Positions 54,886 through 61,668 of a stretch of 64,000 nucleotides of DNA are shown in pieces. The position numbers and the translations under genes were made by a program. Each line of letters opens with the position of its first letter. Within the stretch, counting starts at the first letter, position 1. Source of the stretch: Pseudomonas sp. TCU-HL1 (GTDB taxonomy: Bacteria > Pseudomonadota > Gammaproteobacteria > Pseudomonadales > Pseudomonadaceae); contig NZ_CP015992.1 of assembly GCF_001708505.1 (NCBI RefSeq), positions 2,666,001-2,730,000 on the forward strand, in the 5' to 3' direction. The notes under the pieces were generated by a model, which saw nothing but the letters and a program-made list of their open reading frames with translations, was not told the origin of the DNA and made no database searches.

Positions 54886-56607
54886 TCAGGATTGGGAAGC
54901 GATACCGGCCGCATGGCGGCCAGCGATGTAGCCAAAGGTCATGGCCGGGCCCAGGTTGATCCCGCCGGAAGGGTAGTGGCCGCCCAGCACGCTGGCCATG
55001 TCGGTGCCTGCCGCATAGAGCCCGGGAATCGGCTGGCCGTTTGCATCCAGCACGCGCGCCTGGCCATCGGTGCGCAGGCCGGCGAAGGTGCCGAAGCAGC
55101 CAGGCTGAACCTTCACGGCATAGAAGGGGCCGTGTTCGATGGGCGCCACGCAGGGGTTGGGGCCCGGGTGCGTCGCGTCCCCGTTGCGGCGGTTGAAGGC
55201 GGTGCTGCCGCGGCCGAACTCCGGGTCCTCGCCACGTCGAGCATGGTGGTTGAACGCTTCGACTGTGGTGGTCAGGCCGGCCGGGTCGATGCCGCAGGCC
55301 TCCGCCAATTCGGCCAGGGTGTTGCCGCGCTTCAAGTAGCCGTTGCGCAGGTGCGGCCAGAGCGGCAGGGGAGCGGGGCGGGCAAAGCCCAGGCCATAGC
55401 GACGCTGGAATCGATGGTCGCAGATCAGCCAGGAGCAGCTTTCTTCGCCCTCCGGAATGGCCTTGTTCATGGCATCCACATAGTCGTAGTAGCCGCCGGC
55501 TTCGTTGACGAAGCGCCTGCCGTTCTTCAGCACGCCGATAAGGCCGGGTTTGCCGCGATCGATGATGTGCGGGAAGTGGCCGAAAGTGCCGTTGGGGTAG
55601 GGCACCTTCGATACGGGGGCCCAGGCCACCGCAGAGCGCAGGTCGTCGGCTACCGTGCCGCCAGCGGATTCGCCCAGGCGCAGTCCGTCGCCGGAGCAGG
55701 ACAGCGGTGGCAGGGCGAGGTTGTCGTGGCCGCTGGCATCGCGTGGGAACATCGCCTTGCGTCGTGCCGGGTCATTGGGGAAGCCGCCGGCGGCCAGCAC
55801 AACGGCCCTGGCGCGGATGCCTAGCTCGGCGCCGTCGCGTACCACCACCGCGCCACGGACTTCGCCGTCTTCGATCAGCAGCCGCTTTGCGGGGGCAGAC
55901 GCCACCAGCGTCACGCCGAGGTCGTTGGCGGACTTGGCCAGACGCCCCACCAGGGCCACGCCGTTAACCAGGTGCATGGCACGGCCATAGCGGGCCAGGT
56001 GATAGAGGTGGGTGGTAAAGCGCCTGGTGACGTAGGCGAAGGCGCGCAGGGAGCGGGTCATGCCGAGGAACGCCGCGAGGTCGGCGCCCGCCATGATCGG
56101 CATTCCCATGAACGAGGTTTCGCGCATGGTCTTGCGCAGACGCGGCAGCAGGTCGCCGACTTCGCGGGCGTCATAGGGGGCGGCGATCACCTGGTGGCCA
56201 CCGGTGGCGGCGCCGGGGGTGTCGCCGTGCATATCGGGGATGCCATTGCCGTCGACGAACTGCAGTGATGTGTGCTGTTCGAAAAAGCCCACCATGTCCG
56301 GGCAGGCTTCGAGGAAGGCGTCCACCAGTTCCGGGCGGAAGTGTTCGCCCAGTTCATTGCGCAGGTAGGTACGGGGTTGTTCGATGTCTTCTTCGATGCC
56401 GGCACGCCGCGCCAGCGGGTTGCGTGGCACCCACATCCAGCCACCGGACCAGGCGGTGGCGCCACCGAACACGGCTTCCTTTTCCACGAGGATCACCTTC
56501 TGCCCGTGGTGCGCGGCGGTAACAGCGGCGGCGAGGCCGGCGGCGCCCGAGCCGATGACCAGCAGATCGCATTCGAGGCGGTGTGGAGTGGGGATTGCGG
56601 CAGGCAT
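54886..56607 (-). CDS. FAD-dependent oxidoreductase, 3-ketosteroid delta1-dehydrogenase (KstD)-like
   Basis: A 573-residue flavoprotein of the fumarate reductase/KstD superfamily. The FAD motif GSGAAG (19-24) and the C-terminal YPSGGINLGPAMTFGYIAGR (near 545) match KstD-type alpha,beta-desaturases. No signal peptide is seen, so it should be cytosolic. Such enzymes introduce a double bond next to a ring ketone. Its place beside pca genes suggests, as inference, dehydrogenation of an alicyclic keto acid on the way to an aromatic ring, rather than steroid breakdown; no other steroid genes are present. A GGAAC-N3-GTTCC palindrome lies 22 bases upstream of the ATG. Confidence 0.85.
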   Translation of the reverse strand: MPAAIPTPHRLECDLLVIGSGAAGLAAAVTAAHHGQKVILVEKEAVFGGATAWSGGWMWVPRNPLARRAGIEEDIEQPRTYLRNELGEHFRPELVDAFLEACPDMVGFFEQHTSLQFVDGNGIPDMHGDTPGAATGGHQVIAAPYDAREVGDLLPRLRKTMRETSFMGMPIMAGADLAAFLGMTRSLRAFAYVTRRFTTHLYHLARYGRAMHLVNGVALVGRLAKSANDLGVTLVASAPAKRLLIEDGEVRGAVVVRDGAELGIRARAVVLAAGGFPNDPARRKAMFPRDASGHDNLALPPLSCSGDGLRLGESAGGTVADDLRSAVAWAPVSKVPYPNGTFGHFPHIIDRGKPGLIGVLKNGRRFVNEAGGYYDYVDAMNKAIPEGEESCSWLICDHRFQRRYGLGFARPAPLPLWPHLRNGYLKRGNTLAELAEACGIDPAGLTTTVEAFNHHARRGEDPEFGRGSTAFNRRNGDATHPGPNPCVAPIEHGPFYAVKVQPGCFGTFAGLRTDGQARVLDANGQPIPGLYAAGTDMASVLGGHYPSGGINLGPAMTFGYIAGRHAAGIASQS

Positions 56608-56628
56608 GGGGTGGAATCCTAAAATACT

Positions 56629-56641
56629 GGAACTGTGTTCC
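56629..56641. promoter_or_regulatory. Candidate IclR-type operator in front of the KstD-like gene
   Basis: TGGAACTGTGTTCC is a palindrome (GGAAC-TGT-GTTCC) placed 22 bases upstream of the flavoprotein ATG. The same pattern occurs twice before the TIM-barrel gene at 59837. Confidence 0.55.
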
Positions 56642-56750
56642 GTATTCTATGTTCGGTGATGGGCATGACCAAGGAGGGCCATGAGGAAGTGGCCGGTCAG
56701 CGAACGGAATAGGGCTTTGATGGGCCGACGTGGGCATTCAGGCAAGCATA

Positions 56751-56918
56751 AAAAAGCCCGCCATGACAGGCCGTGTGAAAACGTCACGAGCGAAGATCAG
56801 GCAAGGCGAAAACAGCCGAAGAAGCACAGTTTACGAGCTGTAAATGAGCATTCTGAGGCTGTTTTCAACGCAGCATCATCGAGCGCAGTAGTTTTCACAC
56901 AGCCTGATGAGGCGGGCT
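56751..56918 (-). terminator. Terminator of the OprD porin gene, split by a MITE insertion
   Basis: The two arms GCCCGCC (56756-56762, next to an A-run) and GGCGGGC (56911-56917) would form, without the insert, a minus-strand hairpin GCCCGCC-TCAT-GGCGGGC followed by TTTTTT. A 140-bp element with duplicated ATGA separates the arms. The element's own palindromic fold could still bring them together. Confidence 0.75.
56767..56906. mobile_element. 140-bp palindromic MITE with 4-bp target duplication
   Basis: The ends CAGGCCGTGTGAAAAC (left) and CAGGCTGTGTGAAAAC (right, reverse complement) are terminal inverted repeats with one mismatch. Inner arms GAAAACAGCC/GGCTGTTTTC and TTTAC/GTAAA make the whole element foldable. 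ATGA is present on both sides (56763-56766 and 56907-56910), consistent with a target-site duplication. It has no coding capacity. The autonomous parent is unknown; an IS1182-like origin is only a guess. Confidence 0.85.
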
Positions 56919-56947
56919 GAGGTAGTCAAAACACGTTGACCAAAGGA

Positions 56948-58222
56948 TCAGAGGAGCGAGAGCGGATAGCTGATAATCAGTCGGTTCTCGTCGAAGCTGG
57001 TGTTGCTGCCCCAGTCGCGGCGCAGGCTGGAGTTGCGCCACTTGACGCTCAAGGCCTTGAACGAGCCGGACTGCACCACATAGGCCAGTTCGGTTTCACG
57101 GCCCCATTCCTCGCCATCGGTCACAGCGCCCACATGGACGTTGTCGCCGCTGATGTAGCGGTTCATCAGGGTCAGGCCGGGAATACCGACGGCGGCGAAG
57201 TTGTAGTCGTGGCGAAGTTGCCAGGATTTCTCCTTGGCGTTGTCGTAGCTGGAGTTGTAGCTGTCGTTGGCCAGGGTGCCGCCGCTGGTGCCGTTGACGC
57301 GCATCCAGGCATCGTCGCCGCTGACCTTCTGCAGTCCCACATAGAAGGTATTGCTGCCGTACTTGGCCGAGAACAGGCCGGACCAGGTGCGGTTGTCCAG
57401 GTCGCCGGCCAGGGCCGAGCCGTCTTCCTTGCCGGTGAAGTAACCGAGCGTGGCCCCCAGGGTCCAGTCGCCGATGGGCTGGCTGTGCACCAGCTGGACG
57501 AACTGCTGCTGATAGATGTCTTTCAGCTCGGCATTCCACAGGCCCACCAGGGTGCGGTTGTCGTTGAAGCTGTATTCGCCACCGACGAAGTTGAAGCGGT
57601 CGGAGGTGAAGGCCGCTTTGCCGTTCATGGACATGTCTTCCATGCTCGCGTCGTTACGCGGGCTGTTGCCACGGAACTGTCCGCCGTAGAGGGTCAGGCC
57701 GTCGATCTCCTTGGAGGTCACCTGGGCGCCCTGGAACGTCTGCGGCAGCGAGCGACCGTCGTCGGAGCGCAGGATCGGCAGTACCGGCATCCACTCGCCG
57801 GCTTTCAGCTCGGTCTTCGACACGCGCATCTTGCCGGCCACGGCCAGGCGGCCGAAATCGTCAGCGGGGCGGCCGTCGTCATGCACCGGCAGCAACTGGG
57901 TGCCCCTGGTGCCCTTGCCGCCATCGAGCTTGACCGAAAGCAGGCCGAGCATGTCAGCACCGAAGCCCACCGTCCCTTCGGTGAAGCCGGATTTGGCGTC
58001 GAGGATGAAGCTCTGGGTCCATTCCTCGGCCTTGCCCTGGGTGGCGGAGTCACCGACGAAGTTGCGGTTCATGTAGAAGTTGCGCAGGTTCAGGGTCGCC
58101 GTGGCGTCTTCGACGAAACCGGCCTCATCGGCAGCCTGGACGGGCAGGGTAGCCAGGGAGACGGCGGCAGCGAGGATGCAGGGTGCAAAGGATTGGGCCT
58201 GGCGGCGGCTGGTGAAGTTCAT
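56948..58222 (-). CDS. OprD family outer-membrane porin
   Basis: A 424-residue porin with signal peptide MNFTSRRQAQSFAPCILAAA (continuing to VQA at residue 30). The mature part begins ADEAGFVEDATATLNLRNFYMNR, typical of OprD, and ends in a beta-strand signature (ISYPLSLL). OprD/Opd porins are 18-strand channels for carboxylates and amino acids; those near aromatic genes usually take up aromatic acids. Context supports uptake of the substrate of this cluster. A 56-codon ORF lies 96 bases upstream on the same strand. Its terminator is interrupted by a MITE. Confidence 0.92.
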   Translation of the reverse strand: MNFTSRRQAQSFAPCILAAAVSLATLPVQAADEAGFVEDATATLNLRNFYMNRNFVGDSATQGKAEEWTQSFILDAKSGFTEGTVGFGADMLGLLSVKLDGGKGTRGTQLLPVHDDGRPADDFGRLAVAGKMRVSKTELKAGEWMPVLPILRSDDGRSLPQTFQGAQVTSKEIDGLTLYGGQFRGNSPRNDASMEDMSMNGKAAFTSDRFNFVGGEYSFNDNRTLVGLWNAELKDIYQQQFVQLVHSQPIGDWTLGATLGYFTGKEDGSALAGDLDNRTWSGLFSAKYGSNTFYVGLQKVSGDDAWMRVNGTSGGTLANDSYNSSYDNAKEKSWQLRHDYNFAAVGIPGLTLMNRYISGDNVHVGAVTDGEEWGRETELAYVVQSGSFKALSVKWRNSSLRRDWGSNTSFDENRLIISYPLSLL

Positions 58223-58318
58223 GCTCGTTCTTGCCTCTGTGATTGTTGTTCGAGGGTGCGCAAATGCCCCTTCGCGGCGGTTGCGCGAATACAGGTCAGG
58301 GTTGGATTTGCGGGTGCG

Positions 58319-58489
58319 TCAGCGGGCTTTGCAGCGCTCGATCAGGCGCGCAAGACAGCGCTGCAGCCGGTCGCCCAGGGACTCGCCGCCGGCCAACTGG
58401 ACCAGGGCGATGGAGGCGAAGGGCGACGCGCAATCGAAGATCGGCCCGGAGGTGGGCGATGAGGCAAGGGGAGTGCGGGGCTGGAGCAT
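58319..58489 (-). CDS. Possible small protein (56 aa) ahead of the porin gene
   Basis: The ORF encodes MLQPRTPLASSPTSGPIFDC, continues through ASPFASIALVQLAGGESLGD and ends CLARLIERCKAR. AAGGTCCACAACG precedes the ATG at 58489. The C-terminal half looks like an amphipathic helix. Base use is GC-rich at third positions like its neighbours. It is not recognised as any family. It would be the first gene of the porin transcript. Confidence 0.5.
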   Translation of the reverse strand: MLQPRTPLASSPTSGPIFDCASPFASIALVQLAGGESLGDRLQRCLARLIERCKAR

Positions 58490-58766
58490 CGTTGTGGACC
58501 TTTATTGTATTTATGTCGGTAAAAGGCGAAGCGTTGCTGGGGTCGCAGGCTGGTGCGGCAATGCTTCGCGCCTGGAACCGATAGTGGGTTTCAGCGGCCC
58601 GGCGTTCAATTCGTCAAAAGCACTTCCGTTCGATAATCGAACGAAAACTAACCATTTCGTACATTTATGCGTCGGTTTGGTAGAACCTCTTGTTGCAGTT
58701 CCAGGTTTCGTGACTGGTATCTTGTCTTCTAGAATCGGTCCACCTTTCCAAGGACCCATTGCCCAA
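58490..58766. promoter_or_regulatory. Divergent porin/IclR control region with a PcaR-like box
   Basis: GTTCGATAATCGAAC (58628-58642) is a palindrome differing from the P. putida PcaR box GTTCGATAATCGCAC at one position (box recalled from the literature). AT-rich stretches on both sides could be promoters: TACAAT near 58510 on the minus strand, and several possibilities ahead of the IclR gene. A half-site TGGAACTGCA (minus strand, about 58693) resembles the GGAAC motif described for the neighbouring genes. Confidence 0.6.
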
Positions 58767-59543
58767 ATGGCCGGTAGCCAGATCGAACGCGCCTTCAACC
58801 TGCTCGAACGCCTCACTCATGATCCGCGCGGCCTGCCGCTGCAGTCCCTGGCCGATGAGCTGATGATTCCCAAGAGCGCTACCCATCGCATGCTGGCGGA
58901 GCTGATCCGCCTGGGTTACGTGCGCCAGAACCAGGAGAACAGCCGTTACCAGCTGTCCACGCGCCTGGTGGCCATGGCATTCCGTTATCTGGCCAGCAGC
59001 GGCGCGGATATCGTCCAGCCGATCCTCGATCGCCTGGCGCTGGAAACCGGCGAACTGGTGCGCCTGGGGGTGATCGAGGACGACAGCCTGACCTGGATCG
59101 TCAAATCCCAGGGCGCTCGCTCCGGCCTGCGCTACGACCCGGACATGGGGCGTGTCGCACCGCTGTTCTACACCGCCTCCGGCCATGCCTGGCTGGCCAG
59201 CCTGAGCGATGCCGAAGCGCTGGCCCTGGTGGAACGCCAGGGCGTGGCGGACCGCGCGGACTTCGGCCCCAACGCGCCGCGCTCGAACATCGAGCTGCTG
59301 GAGCGTCTGCGCCTGGCCCGCGAACACGGCTACGCCTGGGTGGTCGAGAGTTCGTCGGTGGGCATGTCGGCCCTGGCGGCCGTGGTGCGCGACCCACGCA
59401 CCGGCAAGGCCATTGGCGTGCTCAGCGTAGCCGGCCCTACCGCGCGCCTGCCGGAAGCGCGCATGCACGAAGTGGCGCCGCAGTTGCTGGCGGCCGTGGA
59501 AGAGCTGTCGGCGGCGAGCCAGGCGTCGGAGTTCTTCGTCTGA
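58767..59543 (+). CDS. IclR family transcriptional regulator
   Basis: A 258-residue regulator. The N-terminal winged HTH (about 3-65: IERAFNLLERLTHDPRGLPL…PKSATHRMLAELIRLGYV) is followed by the IclR effector domain (about 80-250). It is not a close match to remembered PcaR or PcaU, so it may respond to the specific substrate of the adjacent module. It is divergent from the porin and upstream of the TIM-barrel gene. The likely targets are the GGAAC-N3-RTTCY sites at 56629, 59781 and 59815; this is inference. Confidence 0.92.
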   Translation: MAGSQIERAFNLLERLTHDPRGLPLQSLADELMIPKSATHRMLAELIRLGYVRQNQENSRYQLSTRLVAMAFRYLASSGADIVQPILDRLALETGELVRLGVIEDDSLTWIVKSQGARSGLRYDPDMGRVAPLFYTASGHAWLASLSDAEALALVERQGVADRADFGPNAPRSNIELLERLRLAREHGYAWVVESSSVGMSALAAVVRDPRTGKAIGVLSVAGPTARLPEARMHEVAPQLLAAVEELSAASQASEFFV

Positions 59544-59566
59544 ACAGGGCTCCCGCCTGTGGGAGC

Positions 59567-59722
59567 TTCCATGTCAACGCGTTAGCCACGTAACGGCTGA
59601 AGCCCATCCTTCGGCGCCGGGGTCCTGTAGGGGCGAATTCATTCGCCAAGGGCGGCGCAGCTGCCCCATTTGGGTGTGCAGGGCAGCCCTTCGGGCTGCT
59701 TGGCGATTGAAATCGCCCCTAC
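59567..59722. repeat. REP-like repeat block, type C
   Basis: GTAGGGGCGAATTCATTCGC (59627) and its counterpart GCGATTGAAATCGCCCCTAC (ending 59722) form an inverted pair with a CAGCCC/GGGCTG hairpin between. The first 60 bases share a mosaic with 38031-38170. No ORF lies in the 293-base gap. Confidence 0.75.
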
Positions 59723-59780
59723 AGATTTTTCGCGAACCTTGATTTAGTCAGTCGGTTGAATTCTCTTCTTGCGATAAATT

Positions 59781-59827
59781 GGAACTACGTTCTAAATATC
59801 GCCAGTCCAATTGTGGAACTGGATTCC
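59781..59827. promoter_or_regulatory. Two candidate IclR-type operators in front of the TIM-barrel gene
   Basis: TGGAACTACGTTCT (GGAAC core 59781-59793) and TGGAACTGGATTCC (core 59815-59827) lie 34 bases apart, the second only nine bases before the ATG. Both match the palindrome in front of the KstD-like gene. Confidence 0.55.
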
Positions 59828-59836
59828 GAGAAGATC

Positions 59837-60652
59837 ATGACCGACCGCGTTTTCTCCCTCGCTGCCCTGACCGTCCTCGAACTCTCGCCACCGGACATGG
59901 TGGAAGTGGCCGCACGTGCCGGCTACAGCCATGTCGGCCTGCGCCTGGTGCCCGCCACGCCCGAGGAATGCCACTTTCCGCTGGTGGCTGACGCCGCGCT
60001 GCGCCGGCAGACCCTCGACCGCCTGCGCGATACCGGTGTGAAGGTGCTGGACATCGAGATCCTGCGGCTCAAGTCGGAGACCCGAGTGAACGATTTCGAG
60101 TCCATTCTCGCCGCCGGGGCCGAGTTCGGTGCCACGGAAGTCCTGGTGGCTGGAAACGATGGCGACGAAGCGCGCCTGACCGACAATTTCGCGGCGTTCT
60201 GCGACCTGGCCGGCCGCTATGGCATTCACCCGAGCCTGGAGTTCATGCCCTGGACCGACGCGTGTGACCTGACGCAGGCCGCACGGATCGTGGAAGCGGC
60301 TGGGCGGGCCAACGGCGCTGTGCTGGTGGATGCCTTCCACTTCAACCGTTCGGCCTCGCGCCTGGAGGACCTGGCCAGGGTCGCGCCTGATCGCCTGCGC
60401 TACACGCAGCTCTGCGACGTGGCGGGGCCGCGTCCCGATGACATGGACGAAATCCTCCGTCAGGCGCGCAACGAGCGGCGCTTCCCTGGTGATGGCGACA
60501 GCGACCTGCCGGGCCTGCTGCGGACGTTGCCGGCGAACATTCCCTTGAGCCTGGAAATCCCCACGCGCCAGTTGATGGAACAGGGCGTCAGTGCCCTTGA
60601 GCGGGCCCGGATGGCGCTGGACAAGGCGCAGGCATTGCTCGAACGGATTTGA
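59837..60652 (+). CDS. TIM-barrel sugar-phosphate isomerase/dehydroshikimate-dehydratase-like protein
   Basis: A 271-residue xylose-isomerase-like barrel beginning MTDRVFSLAALTVLELSPPD. Putative metal ligands and catalytic residues are Glu135 (LEFMP), Asp165 and His168 (LVDAFHF), Gln191 (TQLCD) and Glu240 (LSLEIP), the ordered set known in this barrel family, including 3-dehydroshikimate dehydratases that make protocatechuate. The LVDAFHF motif is close to what I recall of that subgroup. A hydroxypyruvate-isomerase-like role is the alternative. The ATG at 59837 overlaps a control region with two GGAAC palindromes. A hairpin with T-run follows. Confidence 0.8.
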   Translation: MTDRVFSLAALTVLELSPPDMVEVAARAGYSHVGLRLVPATPEECHFPLVADAALRRQTLDRLRDTGVKVLDIEILRLKSETRVNDFESILAAGAEFGATEVLVAGNDGDEARLTDNFAAFCDLAGRYGIHPSLEFMPWTDACDLTQAARIVEAAGRANGAVLVDAFHFNRSASRLEDLARVAPDRLRYTQLCDVAGPRPDDMDEILRQARNERRFPGDGDSDLPGLLRTLPANIPLSLEIPTRQLMEQGVSALERARMALDKAQALLERI

Positions 60653-60664
60653 GTTTTCACTTTT

Positions 60665-60692
60665 CGCGGCCGGCTGGGCCGCGTTCTTTTTT
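60665..60692 (+). terminator. Hairpin with T-run between the TIM-barrel and transporter genes
   Basis: GCGGCC-GGCTG-GGCCGC is followed by GTTCTTTTTT. The transporter ATG lies only 11 bases further on, so readthrough is needed for co-expression, or the transporter is translated from a separate or attenuated transcript. Confidence 0.75.
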
Positions 60693-60702
60693 CGAGTGCC
60701 CC

Positions 60703-61581
60703 ATGAGCATCAGTGCCCCGCTGTCCGGCGCCAACCAACCGCTGCGGGGCATCCTGCTGGTGGTGGTCGCCACCTTCCTGTTCGCCGGGCATGACGCCCT
60801 GTCCAAATTCCTGGGTGGACTTTACCCGGTGGTGATGGTCGTCTGGGCCCGCTACCTGGTGCATACCCTGCTGATGGCCGGCATCTTCCTGCCCCAGTCC
60901 GGCTTGCTCGTGCTGCGTACCAAACGGCCAGTGCTGCAAGTGCTGCGCGCCTTGAGCCTGCTCAGCACCAGCCTGCTGTTCACTGCGGGCCTGCAATACA
61001 TTCCCCTGGCGGAGGCCACCGCGGTCAACTTCCTCGCGCCCGTGCTGGTCACGGCGTTGTCCGTGCCGCTGCTCAAGGAAAAGGTCAGCCCCGGCCAGTG
61101 GGCGGCGGTCGTGATGGGCTTCGTCGGCGTACTGGTGGTGGTGCATCCCGGCGGCGAACTGTTCACCCCGGCCATCCTGCTGCCTTTCTGTTCGGCGCTG
61201 GGGTTCTGCTTCTATCAGCTGCTCACGCGCAAGGTGGCCGCCTATGACAGTCCGACCACCAGCAACTTCTTCGCCGGCCTGTGCAATACCCTGGCTATGA
61301 GCGCGCTGGTGCCATTCTTCTGGCAGGTGCCAAGCCTTGTGCATGGCCTGCTGATGCTCGCGCTGGGCGGCGCGGGGATGACGGCGCATCTGTTGCTGAC
61401 CCAGGCTTTCCGCGCCGCTGCACCGGCTCTGCTGGCGCCCTTTGGCTATTGCCAGATCGTGTTCGCCGGACTGCTGGGCTTCCTGATCTTCTCCCATACA
61501 CCTGACACGACCAGCCTGGTTGGGATCGCCATCATCTGCCTGAGCGGACTGGGCGCGGCGTGGATGCAGCGCAGGGGATAA
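60703..61581 (+). CDS. EamA/DMT superfamily transporter
   Basis: A 292-residue inner-membrane protein with ten hydrophobic segments in two EamA repeats, beginning MSISAPLSGANQPLRGILLV. It shows the family pattern LAEATAVNFLAPVLVTALSVP. DMT members move metabolites such as amino acids, nucleotide sugars or organic acids; the cluster suggests transport of the pathway substrate or product. The ATG at 60703 has a weak ribosome binding site just behind a terminator-like hairpin. Confidence 0.88.
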   Translation: MSISAPLSGANQPLRGILLVVVATFLFAGHDALSKFLGGLYPVVMVVWARYLVHTLLMAGIFLPQSGLLVLRTKRPVLQVLRALSLLSTSLLFTAGLQYIPLAEATAVNFLAPVLVTALSVPLLKEKVSPGQWAAVVMGFVGVLVVVHPGGELFTPAILLPFCSALGFCFYQLLTRKVAAYDSPTTSNFFAGLCNTLAMSALVPFFWQVPSLVHGLLMLALGGAGMTAHLLLTQAFRAAAPALLAPFGYCQIVFAGLLGFLIFSHTPDTTSLVGIAIICLSGLGAAWMQRRG

Positions 61582-61599
61582 GCGCCGAGCGGTGTTGCG

Positions 61600-61663
61600 G
61601 TAGGGTGCGCTGCGCGCACCGGACAACCGCGAAGGAGGTTCCGGTGCGCACGGCGCACCCTAC
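61600..61663. repeat. REP-like inverted repeat pair, type A
   Basis: GTAGGGTGCGCTGCGCGCAC (61600) faces GGTGCGCACGGCGCACCCTA (ending at 61663). It lies between the convergent transporter and chemoreceptor genes and belongs to the same family as 40747 and 51956. Confidence 0.85.
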
Positions 61664-61668
61664 GCGCT

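Noticed and set aside
58767..59543. The IclR regulator being PcaR itself
   Set aside because: Its N-terminus and effector domain do not match remembered PcaR, although a PcaR-like box lies upstream; treated as a separate IclR member.
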